64,000 bases of DNA, from contig NZ_CP031969.1 of assembly GCF_003443735.1 (NCBI RefSeq), forward strand, positions 8,680,001 to 8,744,000, given 5' to 3'. The first letter of the stretch is position 1; the number at the start of each line of letters is the position of its first letter. This stretch comes from Streptomyces sp. CC0208 (lineage in GTDB: Bacteria > Actinomycetota > Actinomycetes > Streptomycetales > Streptomycetaceae). Below, piece by piece: positions 34,998 through 43,663 of this stretch. A program made the position numbers and the translations under genes. Under the pieces are notes generated by a model. The model had not been told where the DNA came from and searched no databases. It saw only the letters and a list, made by a program, of their open reading frames with translations.

Positions 34998-35002
34998 CCT
35001 GC

Positions 35003-35018
35003 GCAGGAGATCCACGTG
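35003..35018 (+). repeat. Duplicated translation-start sequence, copy 1
   Basis: GCAGGAGATCCACGTG, containing AGGAG and a GTG start. The same 16 bases occur at 36296-36311. Confidence 0.75.
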
Positions 35019-35677
35019 CGGGAAAGCTCCAGCAGCGAGGGATGCGGTACAGCGTTCGTCGGCCCCTCCTCGGCAACGGCACACCGAGTACGCCCCACTC
35101 GGGACTGGTGGCAGCCGGACTCCCACGACCATCCTCGTCCGGCGCTGGTGGTCGGACATCCCGGCAGCGGGGTGAAGGAGCAGACCTCCGGCACCTACGC
35201 CCAGCTGCTGGCCGAGCGTGGATTCGTCACTCTCGCCTTCGACGGCGCTCACCAGGGCGAGTCCTGCGGTCTGCCCCGCGGGCTGCCGCCGTCTCGTACC
35301 TCACCACCCGCGAGGAGGTCGACCCCGACCGCGTCGGTCTGCTGTGCATTTGCGCCTCCGCCGGCTACTCGCTGGCTGCCACCAGCCGCGACCACCGCGT
35401 CAAGGCCGTCGCGACCGTCTCCGCCGCCGAATCCGCCCGCCAGTTCCGCTTCGGCGCCGACGGCTCCCCGTACCCGGCGGTCTTCCAGGCCCTCCCGGAC
35501 ACCGCCGAGGAGGCGTGGGCCCTGGGCGACGAGCACGGTATCGAGGGCAAGGAGTGCTACTGCGGCGCCCGTGGCTGTCACGAGCGCTCCGCGAAGCACC
35601 TCACTTGGGACAGCGTCGACAAGATGGCCTCCAGCGACGTCATCCGCGCCGTCCCCCGCATCCCCGGCGCCGGCTAG
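35016..35677 (+). pseudogene. Decayed alpha/beta hydrolase (dienelactone-hydrolase-like)
   Basis: Frame 1 from the GTG reads HPRPALVVGHPGSGVKEQT and LLAERGFVTLAFDGAHQGES to GLPRG at about 35285. Frame 2 takes over with AAAVSYLTTREEVDPDRVGL, ICASAGYSLAAT (nucleophile region), ATVSAAESARQFRFGADG and ends early at 35677. About 12 codons seem deleted out of frame at the join, and the last third of a normal protein (with the His) is missing. It cannot encode an active enzyme. The intact start region suggests recent loss. Confidence 0.78.
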
Positions 35678-35704
35678 GTCGACCTACTGAGTTCACGTAG
35701 GGGG

Positions 35705-35754
35705 CACATGGGGGAGGGGCCGACAGCGCACGCTGCCGGCCCCTCCCCCATGTG
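35705..35754. terminator. Strong bidirectional terminator
   Basis: CACATGGGGGAGGGGCCG and its exact reverse complement form 18-bp arms, continued by CAGC/GCTG, between the decayed hydrolase and the convergent SRPBCC gene. Confidence 0.88.
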
Positions 35755-35762
35755 AGGGCGCG

Positions 35763-36191
35763 TCACTTCGCCTGCAGCGGCCCCGCGAAGGACTTGCGCA
35801 GCGACTGGGGAGCGACCAGGGGCAGGAGCACGGCGAGCATCTTGCCCTTGACCGTGCTCGGCTCCCGCGTCAGCTCGACGTCGACCCGGGTGCCGCCGTC
35901 CTCGGGGGTCATCCGGAAGACCCAGCCGCCGCCGGCCCCGAAGAGCTTGGAGTCCAGCGTGGTGACGACGACCGTGTCACCGGAGGGCTCCCACTCGTAG
36001 CGCGCCCGCTCCCAGGCGGCCGCGGTCCCTTCGGTGACCTCGGCCCAGGTGTCGCCGAGGTCGTGCACCTCGAAGTGGTCGGCGTCGATCGTGGGCCAGG
36101 CCTGGGCACGGGAGGGGCCGAAGTCGGTCAGCACTCCCAGCACGTCCTTGGGGCCGAGCTGGGAGACGAGGTGGAAGCGTACGACTGCCAT
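35763..36191 (-). CDS. SRPBCC family protein under twin operators
   Basis: 142 residues: MAVVRFHLVSQLGPKDVLGV starts the fold, with YEWEPSGDTVVVTTLDSKLF and WVFRMTPEDGGTRVDVELT forming strands and a C-terminal helix. Length fits a small ligand-binding or cyclase-like protein. GAGGACACCCC precedes the ATG. Operator site 8 is only 19 bases upstream and site 9 is 61, so it should belong to the palindrome regulon. Ligand unknown. Confidence 0.82.
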   Translation of the reverse strand: MAVVRFHLVSQLGPKDVLGVLTDFGPSRAQAWPTIDADHFEVHDLGDTWAEVTEGTAAAWERARYEWEPSGDTVVVTTLDSKLFGAGGGWVFRMTPEDGGTRVDVELTREPSTVKGKMLAVLLPLVAPQSLRKSFAGPLQAK

Positions 36192-36210
36192 GGGGTGTCC
36201 TCACCGCGAA

Positions 36211-36231
36211 GTAACCGTTCTGAGTGGTGAC
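36211..36231. promoter_or_regulatory. 21-bp palindromic operator, site 8
   Basis: GTAACC-GTTCTGAGT-GGTGAC, 19 bases before the SRPBCC start. Paired with site 9, centres 42 bp apart. Confidence 0.78.
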
Positions 36232-36252
36232 GAGAGGTTCCCATGCGATAGC

Positions 36253-36273
36253 GTCACCAGTCAAGACGGTTAC
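36253..36273. promoter_or_regulatory. 21-bp palindromic operator, site 9
   Basis: GTCACC-AGTCAAGAC-GGTTAC. It could serve both the SRPBCC gene on one side and, on the other, a lost gene whose start remains at 36309. Confidence 0.8.
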
Positions 36274-36295
36274 TCTGGGGGTGGGTGTATATCCG

Positions 36296-36311
36296 GCAGG
36301 AGATCCACGTG
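36296..36311 (+). repeat. Duplicated translation-start sequence, copy 2 (orphan start)
   Basis: Same GCAGGAGATCCACGTG as at 35003-35018, here 22 bases after operator site 9. The frame from GTG 36309 runs to 36476 but looks non-coding after a few codons, where the IS remnant begins. Confidence 0.7.
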
Positions 36312-36324
36312 AGGCATGTGTTTC

Positions 36325-36735
36325 CGTGCGGACGCCCAAAACGGCGGGCGCCGAGAGCGATTTGGGCGGATGAGGCGACATGGGCTGTCGGCTGTAGGCG
36401 CCGGGCCGCTGTGAGGCCGAGGAAGGCCAGGCAGTTGCGCGGATGTTGCTCGTTACACGGTGACAGGCGGCGGTAGCCGGTCAGCCAGGAGATCGTGCGC
36501 TCGATGACCCACCGGCGGCGGCCCAGCCGTTCGCTTGAGTCGATTCCCTCGCGGGCGATGCGGACGCCGATCCGCTGGCGGTGCAGCCATCGCCGCAGTT
36601 CAGGGGCGTCGTACGCTCTGTCCGACCATCGGATTCAGCCCGAGGCTGTCGTGAGTGTTCGCCGCCGAGAGCGCCGCCCCCGCCCTGCGGCCGCACCCGG
36701 TATGAGGCGGCGAACCGCCGTGTACGACGGTGACG
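36325..36735 (-). mobile_element. IS5-family transposase remnant
   Basis: Minus-strand pieces in order: ALSAANTHDSLGLNPMV (about 36625-36680), then in another frame SDRAYDAPELRRWLHRQRI, GVRIAREGIDSSERLGRRRW, VIERTISWLTGYRRL and HPRNCLAFLGL. These are the middle and end of an IS5-type DDE transposase, including the RxxxE-type helix (RRWVIERTISWL). A frameshift and loss of the N-terminal half make it inactive. I found no clear terminal repeats. Confidence 0.78.
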
Positions 36736-36879
36736 GTGATCCCGCCGGTGAACCCGGGGCTTCTGTGCTGGTGGAAGTGAGTCGGGCGGTCTTCGCCGTC
36801 CTCCTCGTCCGTCCCGGCCCGGTGAAACGGCGACCGCCGACAGGTCTGTATCACCAAGACCTGATCGGAAGGACCGAAC

Positions 36880-38328
36880 ATGACCCTCGCCCCGCCCCAC
36901 AAGGCACCGGCATCACTGCCGTGGGTACTGCTGCTGACCGCGGTCGCCGCCCTCGTGGTGGCACTCGACCAACTGGTGGTCGCCACCGCGCTCCGAACGA
37001 TCCACCACGACCTGGGCGCCTCGATGACGAGCCTGGAGTGGACCGTCAACGCCTTCAGTCTCAGCTTCGCCGCGCTCATGATCCCCGGCGCCGAACTCGG
37101 CGACCGGATCGGCCGCAAGCGGACGTACATCCTCGGCCTGGTCGTCTTCGCGCTCGCCTCGGCCGCATGCGCCCTGGCGCCGAACATCGGACTGCTGATC
37201 GCCGCCCGCGTCCTCCAGGGCGCGGGCGGCGCCATGATCTCGCCTGCCGCACTGGCGCTCCTGACCGCGGCCGCGCCGCCGCACAAACGCGGCGCCGTCA
37301 TGGGCATCTACGCTGCCGTGATGGGCCTCGCCGTCGTCGGCGGCCCGCTCGTCGGAGGGGCCGTCACGCAGGGCCTGGCCTGGCAGTGGATCTTCTGGAT
37401 CAATGTGCCGGTCATCGTCGCGGTCATTCCGTTCGCCGCGGTCAAGCTCACCGAGATGAACGGGAAGCCGGTCGCCGTCGACTACCTGGGCATCCTTCTT
37501 GTCGCGGCCTCGATGTTCGGCCTCGTGTGGGCGCTGGTCCGCTCGGGCCCGGCGGGTTGGGGCAGCGGGGAGGTCCTCGGCTCCCTGGTGGGCGGTCTCG
37601 TCCTGCTTGCCGCGTTCGTCGGCTGGGAGCGGCGGGCCACGGAGCCGATGCTTCCGATGAGCCTGTTCCGCGTCCCCGCTTTCGCCGCCGGCAACCTCTC
37701 GACACTCCTGCTGACCGCGTCCCTGTTCAGCACGGTCTTCTTCCTGGCCCAGTACCTCCAGATCTCGCTCGGCTACTCCCCGCTGGGCGCCGGGATCAGG
37801 TTCCTGCCGTGGACCGTGCCGCTCTTCTTCGTCGCGCCCCTCGCCGGCCGGCTGCAGGACCGCATCGGCCCGCGCTGGCTGATCTCGTCCGGGCTGTTCC
37901 TCCAAGGTGCGGGACTGGTGTGGCTGGGCGTCAACGCCCACCACCACGACTCCTACGGGTCCTCCGTCGCCGCACTGATCATCTCGGGCATCGGGACGTC
38001 GATGGCCATGCCGGCCCAGCAGAGCGCGGTGATGACGTCGGTGCCGCCGCAGTCGATGGGCAAGGCCGGCGGCACCTTCAGCACGGTGCGCCAACTCGGC
38101 GGCGCCCTGGGCATCGCCGTCCTCGCCGCGGTCTTCGCGGCCCACGGCAGCGACCGGTCGCCGGAGCAGTTCGCGGACGGCTTCTCGGCGGCCATCATCA
38201 CGTCCGCGGTGCTCGCGTTCGTCGGGGCCGCCTCGGGGATCCTCGCCCCGGGCCGCACACCCGCCGCGCGGCGGGCTGCGCAGCACCCGGCCGCTCAGAC
38301 CGCACAGGAGGAACTCGGTGTCCGTTGA
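36880..38328 (+). CDS. MFS transporter, DHA2 (EmrB/QacA) family
   Basis: 482 residues, about 14 membrane spans. Motifs: LDQLVVATALRTIHHDL (D1), GAELGDRIGRKRTYIL (A), RVLQGAGGAMISPAALALL, and PLVGGAVTQGLAWQWIFWIN (C). GGAAGGACCGAAC precedes ATG. Its stop overlaps the start of the ECF sigma gene by 11 bases, so pump and sigma factor are made together. Exporter of unknown substrate. Confidence 0.92.
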   Translation: MTLAPPHKAPASLPWVLLLTAVAALVVALDQLVVATALRTIHHDLGASMTSLEWTVNAFSLSFAALMIPGAELGDRIGRKRTYILGLVVFALASAACALAPNIGLLIAARVLQGAGGAMISPAALALLTAAAPPHKRGAVMGIYAAVMGLAVVGGPLVGGAVTQGLAWQWIFWINVPVIVAVIPFAAVKLTEMNGKPVAVDYLGILLVAASMFGLVWALVRSGPAGWGSGEVLGSLVGGLVLLAAFVGWERRATEPMLPMSLFRVPAFAAGNLSTLLLTASLFSTVFFLAQYLQISLGYSPLGAGIRFLPWTVPLFFVAPLAGRLQDRIGPRWLISSGLFLQGAGLVWLGVNAHHHDSYGSSVAALIISGIGTSMAMPAQQSAVMTSVPPQSMGKAGGTFSTVRQLGGALGIAVLAAVFAAHGSDRSPEQFADGFSAAIITSAVLAFVGAASGILAPGRTPAARRAAQHPAAQTAQEELGVR

Positions 38329-39319
38329 GAGCCACCGCACGGACGACGAGTTCACCCGGCTCGCCGACCCGTACCAGCAGGAGCTGCTCGCGCACTGCTA
38401 CCGCATGCTCGGGTCGTTCCAGGACGCCGAGGATCTCGTGCAGGAGACGCTGATCCGGGCCTGGCGCGGATACGACAAGTTCGACGAACGATCGTCACTG
38501 CGCACCTGGCTGTACCGGATCGCGACCAACGCCTGCCTGACCGCCCTGCGGAGCAGCCACCGCCGTGTCCTGCCCTCCGGTCTGGGCGCCGCGACGGAGA
38601 GCCCGGAGACGGCCGACCTGTCGAGGGCGGATTCGCTGCCGTGGCTGGAGCCGATGCCCACGCACCGTCCCGGGGATCCGCAGGACGACCCCGCCGGCAT
38701 CGCGGCGCTCCGCGACAGCACCCGGCTCGCACTCATCGCCGCCTTCCAGCGCCTGCCCGCCCGGCAGCGCGCCGTCCTGATCCTCGTCGACGTGGTCGCC
38801 TTCCGTCCCGCTGAGGCGGCCGACTTCCTCGGGATCACCGTCACTGCCGCCCGCAGTCTTCTTCAGCGTGCCCGCGAGACGCTGGCCCAGGACGTCCCCG
38901 ACGAGGAGGAGATGAGGTCGGGCTCCGCGGCCGACATGGCACTCGACGAGAAAGTCGTGCGGCAGTACCTGCGCGCCTTCGAGACGTCGGACACCGCCGC
39001 TCTGGCGGAGCTGCTGCGCTCGGACATCGAGTACGAGATGCCGCCGATCCCCACCTGGTTCCTCGGCCGCGCGGCCGTCGTCGACCACCTGAGGCGCCGG
39101 GCGTTCGCCCAACCGCACCGGTCCCTCGCCACCTCCGCCAACGGCTGCCCGGCGGTGGCGACCTACAGCCTGGCGCCGGACGGCTCGTTCGTCCCGCACG
39201 GCATCCATGTGCTGGAGATCCGCGACGGATTGATCGCACGGATCGTGGTCTTCCTCGACGGCGGGCTGTTCCCTTCGTTCGGCCTTCCCACCTCACTCCC
39301 CGGTTCCGCGGCGCCATGA
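38318..39319 (+). CDS. ECF sigma factor with C-terminal SnoaL-like domain (SigG/SigJ type)
   Basis: 333 residues. Region 2 contains CYRMLGSFQDAEDLVQETL and IRAWRGYDKFDERSSLRTWL; region 4 contains LPARQRAVLILVDVVAFRPA and VTAARSLLQRAR. Residues about 205-325 form a SnoaL-like domain (WFLGRAAVVDHLRRRA), which in such sigma factors replaces a separate anti-sigma as the control element. GTG start after CAGGAGG, overlapping the pump gene. It probably controls its own operon in response to a signal sensed by the extra domain (inference). Confidence 0.88.
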   Translation: MSVESHRTDDEFTRLADPYQQELLAHCYRMLGSFQDAEDLVQETLIRAWRGYDKFDERSSLRTWLYRIATNACLTALRSSHRRVLPSGLGAATESPETADLSRADSLPWLEPMPTHRPGDPQDDPAGIAALRDSTRLALIAAFQRLPARQRAVLILVDVVAFRPAEAADFLGITVTAARSLLQRARETLAQDVPDEEEMRSGSAADMALDEKVVRQYLRAFETSDTAALAELLRSDIEYEMPPIPTWFLGRAAVVDHLRRRAFAQPHRSLATSANGCPAVATYSLAPDGSFVPHGIHVLEIRDGLIARIVVFLDGGLFPSFGLPTSLPGSAAP

Positions 39320-39475
39320 GCGGCCCGCCGTCGCGCAGGCACCGGCTCGAGAGTCCCTGCGATGGCGCTTTCTGGAGACAACCGTTTGACTGCTTCGGGT
39401 TAGACAACCTTTGCCAGAGTCTGAACGTCCAAAGAACAACAGGAGACGCGCCGTCTCCGTTGAGGGGGAACGTTC

Positions 39476-41188
39476 ATGCTCAAGGTGAGCATCGTGGTGC
39501 CCGTGTACAACGCGGGCCGCTACATCGACATGTGTGCGCCGTCGCTCTTACGTCAGACCTTGGGGGAGGATGCGTACGAGATCATCTACGTCGACGACGG
39601 TTCGACCGACGACTCCGCACGGCGGCTCGACGCGTTGGCCGACGAGCACGCGCATGTGCGGGTGATCCACCAGGAGAACTCCGGCTGGCCCGGCAAACCC
39701 CGTAACGTCGGCATCCGGGAGGCGCGCGGCGAGTACGTCCAATTCGTCGACCAGGACGACGAGTTGACTCCGGGGGCTCTGGAGCACCTGCACCGGTTGG
39801 CCGTCCGCAACAACTCCGACATCGTCCTGGGCAAGGTCATCGGCACCATGGCGGGCCCGAGCAACGTCTTCAAACGCACCGTGGAGCGCTGCACGGTCGA
39901 GGACGCGCCCCTCATGGAGAGCCTCACCCCGCACAAGATGTTCCGCCGCGAGTTCCTGCTCAGCCACGACCTCCGGTTCCCCGAGGGCCCGGTGCGCCTG
40001 GAGGACCAGCTCTTCATGGTCCGCGCCTACCTGCGTGCCAAGACGGTCTCGATCCTCGCCGACCAGCCCTGCTACGTGTGGAAGCGCCGCGACGACGGCG
40101 GCAACACCAGCAGCCGGGCCACCACCCCGGAGGACTACTACGGTCATCTGCGCACGGTCGTGGAGGCCATCAAGCAGGACACCCAACCCGGCCCGCTGCA
40201 AAACCACCTGCTCCGCCGCTCCTACCGCGTCGAACTGCTGCGTCCGGTGAACGAACCGCGCGTCCTGCAGCGCACCGGCAACAACCTCCAGCGCCACTTC
40301 GACGTCGTACGCCGCATGGCCCTGGAGGCCTACCCGCCCGGTGTCCGCGACGGCCTGCCCGCCCTGACCCGGCTGCGCGCGCACCTGCTGGAGGAGGGTC
40401 ATCTGGACTCCCTCGTCGAACTCGCCCGCCGCACCCGGCGCATCAGGCCCGAGGTCACCGTCGACGACATCCGCTGGCGGGACGGAAAACTCCACGTCAC
40501 CACCACGATCGGTATGCGCCGCGCCGACGGTGAGCCCCTCGCCCTCGTCGAACGCTACGGCCGGATGCTCCTGGACCCCGACCTGCTGGACGGCATCAAG
40601 GGCGCCGAGGGCTGGGAAGCCCCGCATCCCCTGGGCCACGCCCACGGCGAACTCCTGGTCCACGACACGGCCCGGGACCTGTGGTGGTTCCCGGACGCCG
40701 ACCTGACCCCGCGCACCCAGCCACTCGGCGGGCACCGCCACCGCGTCGTACTCACCGGCGACACAGCCATCGACCCCCTCACCCTGGCCGGCGGCCAGGC
40801 CATGGAACCCGGCACACACGTGGTGTGGGCCAGCGCCCAACTCCTCGGCGTGGGCCGCAGAGCAAGGGTGACCCGCCCCGACGCCGAGACGCGCGGTGCC
40901 GCTCCCGACCTCGGTCTCGGCGCGGGCCTCGGACTCGGCTTCGGCTCCGTCAGAGTGGGAAACCCACCCCACCTGGTGATCCCGGCCTGGAGCGGCCCCA
41001 CCGGCCAACTCCGCCTCTCCGTACGCCCACCGAGCCAGGCCACGCTCCCGCACCGTCTCTACCTGCGCACCACATCCGTCCCGCCCATCCGCCGGGCAGC
41101 CCGCACAGTCCTCCACCGTCTGCCCCCGGACGTCCGAGGCCGGGCAAAGAAGCTGGCGCGCAGGGCGGACCCCTGGAGCGGCACCTGA
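39476..41188 (+). CDS. Glycosyltransferase family 2 protein
   Basis: 570 residues. The GT-A domain (1-230) has VSIVVPVYNAGRYID, IIYVDDGSTDDS, FVDQDDEL (DxD-type metal site) and LEDQLFMVRAYLRA. The C-terminal 300 residues form a second, unrecognised domain with beta-rich repeats, as in wall-polymer transferases of the TagF/TarP kind. ATG follows GAGGGGGAAC. It stands alone before a perfect hairpin. Likely modifies a cell-wall glycopolymer (inference). Confidence 0.85.
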   Translation: MLKVSIVVPVYNAGRYIDMCAPSLLRQTLGEDAYEIIYVDDGSTDDSARRLDALADEHAHVRVIHQENSGWPGKPRNVGIREARGEYVQFVDQDDELTPGALEHLHRLAVRNNSDIVLGKVIGTMAGPSNVFKRTVERCTVEDAPLMESLTPHKMFRREFLLSHDLRFPEGPVRLEDQLFMVRAYLRAKTVSILADQPCYVWKRRDDGGNTSSRATTPEDYYGHLRTVVEAIKQDTQPGPLQNHLLRRSYRVELLRPVNEPRVLQRTGNNLQRHFDVVRRMALEAYPPGVRDGLPALTRLRAHLLEEGHLDSLVELARRTRRIRPEVTVDDIRWRDGKLHVTTTIGMRRADGEPLALVERYGRMLLDPDLLDGIKGAEGWEAPHPLGHAHGELLVHDTARDLWWFPDADLTPRTQPLGGHRHRVVLTGDTAIDPLTLAGGQAMEPGTHVVWASAQLLGVGRRARVTRPDAETRGAAPDLGLGAGLGLGFGSVRVGNPPHLVIPAWSGPTGQLRLSVRPPSQATLPHRLYLRTTSVPPIRRAARTVLHRLPPDVRGRAKKLARRADPWSGT

Positions 41189-41197
41189 GAAGGGCCA

Positions 41198-41231
41198 AGG
41201 CACCAGACGACGTTCGCCTCGTCTGGTGCCT
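41198..41231 (+). terminator. Terminator after the glycosyltransferase gene
   Basis: AGGCACCAGACGA and TCGTCTGGTGCCT, perfect 13-bp arms with an 8-base loop, 10 bases after the stop codon. Confidence 0.85.
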
Positions 41232-41341
41232 GGCAGTGGTGGGCTGGGCTGAACCGGGGTGCGTCACCGGCACGGTGTTGACGCACGCCGGCCTCCTGGC
41301 CGCCGGGCAAGGAGAAGAAGTACGGCATCCAGGCGGCGGCA

Positions 41342-42331
41342 TCACAACAGCGTGGTCTCCTCGCCGACCGACCGCTCGCGGGCTGCGGCAACGACCAGCG
41401 CCGTCGCCGCGGCGTCCTGCACGGCCACGCCGACCGACTTGTAGAGGGTGATCTGGTCCGGTGTGGTGCGCCCCGGTCTGCTGCCGGCGATGAGTTCGCC
41501 CAGTTCGGCGTGCACGTGATCGGCGCTGATGAGGCCGTCGCGGATCGGCATGAGCAGGTCGTTGCTGCCGGCCGGAAGCGGGGCGAGCACGGCCTGCCGT
41601 GATTCGACGCACACCAGAGCCTCAGCCACGGTGGCGTCGTCGATCTCGCGGCCGGCCGGGTTGTACCCCACGGACGCGATGTGCACCCCGGGTGTCAGCC
41701 AGGAGCGGCGGATCACGGGTTCGACGGCGTGCGTCGTCGCGGCGGCGATGTCCGCGCCGTCCAGTGCCTCGGCGTAGCTGGACACGGCCTGGACCTCGCC
41801 CTCCAGTACGGACGAGAGTTCAGCGGCCAGGGCAGCGGCTTTCGCTGGATCCCGGCCCGCGACACGGATCTGCCGGATCGGGCGGACCCGACAGATCGCG
41901 CGGGCGTGGGACCGGGCCTGCACGCCGGTGCCCAGCACTGCCAGCACGGTCGCGTCCTCGCGGGCCAGCAGCCGCGCCGACAACGCGGAGCAGGCGCCGG
42001 TCCGCGCCGCGGTGATGGCCGTACCGTCCAGCAGGGCGGTGGGCTCACCGGTGTCCGGATCGAACGCCACGATCAGCGCCTGGTGTGTGGGCAGCCGTGC
42101 CGCGTCGTTGTGCGGGAAGAGTGACACCAGCTTGGTCATGAGCACCCCGGCCGACGGCAGGAAGCCCGGCATGGCCGCCAGGAATCCCTCACGTTCGGGC
42201 ACCAGGGCGGCGACGCGGTCGGGAACCGAGGCGCGGCCCGCGCTGAGGTCTGCCATCGCAAGGGCCAGGGCATCGATCAGGGAGTCCACGTCGAGCAGGG
42301 CTTCGACCTGCGAGCGGCCCAGAACAAGCAT
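41342..42331 (-). CDS. Ornithine cyclodeaminase / mu-crystallin family protein
   Basis: 329 residues. LGTGVQARSHARAICRVRPI is the dinucleotide-binding turn; the family's substrate-side features include LMTKLVSLFPHN and RTGACSALSARLLA. Members act on ornithine, Ala, or other amino acids, or serve in biosynthesis of unusual amino acids. AGGAGG precedes the ATG. It stands alone, so the specific reaction is uncertain. Confidence 0.88.
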   Translation of the reverse strand: MLVLGRSQVEALLDVDSLIDALALAMADLSAGRASVPDRVAALVPEREGFLAAMPGFLPSAGVLMTKLVSLFPHNDAARLPTHQALIVAFDPDTGEPTALLDGTAITAARTGACSALSARLLAREDATVLAVLGTGVQARSHARAICRVRPIRQIRVAGRDPAKAAALAAELSSVLEGEVQAVSSYAEALDGADIAAATTHAVEPVIRRSWLTPGVHIASVGYNPAGREIDDATVAEALVCVESRQAVLAPLPAGSNDLLMPIRDGLISADHVHAELGELIAGSRPGRTTPDQITLYKSVGVAVQDAAATALVVAAARERSVGEETTLL

Positions 42332-42671
42332 GCGTCTCAACCTCCTGATATCGGTCATACGGCCGACGACCGCACAGCCGAAGCGTCGACCCCGACCCCT
42401 CACCGCCCCGGCTACGACACGCCGTTGCCCGCGAGGAGGTTCATCCGTACGCGGCTGAGTCCGTTCAGCATATTGGCTTGAATTCACCCGGCGCCCTGAC
42501 GAAATTCCCTATGGACTGTGCCTGAAATGTGGCCTGAATGCGGTCATACGAAAAAGAGGATCGTATTTTTACAAGATTTGGGTGCGCGCTCCTGGCACGC
42601 TGGCGGCGGCGCAGACACCCCATGCGGGGCGTCACGTCAACGCCTTCGTAGTCGAGCGGAAAGAGGAAGCA
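42332..42671. other. AT-richer promoter region
   Basis: 340 bases between divergent genes. The part 42480-42580 is unusually AT-rich for this window and includes ATACGA, eleven bases, TCGTAT near 42545 followed by a T-run. It likely holds the promoter of the secreted peptidoglycan-binding protein. Confidence 0.45.
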
Positions 42672-43124
42672 ATGCGATCTTCTCTGACCAGAGCACTCGT
42701 CGTCACGAGCGCCGTCGTCGGCATGGCGGCCGGAGGGCTTGCGGGTGCGAGTGCGAGCGTGGCGGCGCCTCAGCAGGCCGTCAGGACTACGGTCAGCAGC
42801 GCGCATGTCTCCCCCCTCGCGGTGAACAACCTCGGCCTGAACACAGCGCGGGCCAAGAACTGGCAGAGCTGCCTGAACGCCTGGGGCTTCAACGCCGGCA
42901 CCGAGGACGGACAGCTGGGCACCAACAGCTGGAAGGCGGCCCAGAGGATGCTCAACGCCTGGGGCTACAACGCGGGCACCGTTGACGGGGTCGTCGGGAG
43001 CAACACGATCACGGCATTGCAGAAATTCCTGAACGCCGTCGGCGAAAACGCCGGAACTCCCGACGGGATCGCCGGACCGCAGACCCGGGCCGCGTTCTGG
43101 AATTACAACGCGACGGGCTGCTGA
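42672..43124 (+). CDS. Secreted peptidoglycan-binding domain protein
   Basis: 150 residues: a signal peptide (TRALVVTSAVVGMAAGGLAGASA), a short linker and tandem PG_binding_1-like repeats with LNAWGFNAGTEDGQLGTNS and LNAWGYNAGTVDGVVGSNT and a third partial (GENAGTPDGIAGPQT). Two Cys (QSCLN and the final C) may form a disulfide. AAAGAGGAAG precedes the ATG. It probably binds cell wall outside the cell; no catalytic part is present. Confidence 0.85.
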   Translation: MRSSLTRALVVTSAVVGMAAGGLAGASASVAAPQQAVRTTVSSAHVSPLAVNNLGLNTARAKNWQSCLNAWGFNAGTEDGQLGTNSWKAAQRMLNAWGYNAGTVDGVVGSNTITALQKFLNAVGENAGTPDGIAGPQTRAAFWNYNATGC

Positions 43125-43145
43125 GCAATACCGCCTGTCGTGGTG

Positions 43146-43185
43146 GGCTGGTCGAGCGGGAAATTACCTGCTCGACCAGCCTTTT
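43146..43185 (+). terminator. Intrinsic terminator
   Basis: GGCTGGTCGAGC and GCTCGACCAGCC, perfect 12-bp arms with a 12-base loop, followed by TTTT. A textbook rho-independent terminator. Confidence 0.92.
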
Positions 43186-43249
43186 GCGATGACGTGGACG
43201 ACGAGGAGCGGGAGGACCTGCATGGAAGCGCCGTTCCGTGGCCGCCGCC

Positions 43250-43663
43250 TCAGGCGAAGTCGGCCTCGGTGATGCCGTCAGGGTGTCCGGAGGGCCACTC
43301 CACCAACTCGATCCGATAGCCGTCAGGATCCGTGAGCCATGACGTCTTCGGGCCGTCAGGACCACCCGGGTACTGGAGGGGTTCGGGCCTCAGGCCGACT
43401 TCGGTCAGCGCCTCCAGAGTGCTGGCGAGCCTCTCCACCTGGATCGCGAGGTGGTCGAAACCGCTGCCCACGTCGACCGGCGCGTCGCCGGGGCGGTGGA
43501 CCAGTTCGAGCGAGACCGCCGGTTCCTCGGGGAACTTGAGCAGCACGAGGCGAGCCCCGTCGCCGGCCTCGACCCTGCCCAGTTCGGCGTAGCCCAGTGC
43601 GGTGTAGAAACCGAGCGAGCGGGCCAGATCGGTGACGCGGTAGGAGACGAAGAGCGTCTTCAC
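43250..43663 (-). CDS. VOC family protein (glyoxalase-like)
   Basis: 137 residues: YRVTDLARSLGFYTALGYAE in the first half, GFDHLAIQVE and TDPDGYRIELVEWP in the second, consistent with a glyoxalase I-like metal site. The start codon overlaps the stop of the preceding DHFR-type gene by four bases (ATGA), so the two are translated together. Confidence 0.87.
   Translation of the reverse strand: MKTLFVSYRVTDLARSLGFYTALGYAELGRVEAGDGARLVLLKFPEEPAVSLELVHRPGDAPVDVGSGFDHLAIQVERLASTLEALTEVGLRPEPLQYPGGPDGPKTSWLTDPDGYRIELVEWPSGHPDGITEADFA

Noticed and set aside
36495..38453. 652-codon plus-strand frame overlapping the MFS gene
   Set aside because: Arg/Pro/Gly-rich shadow of the MFS and sigma genes.
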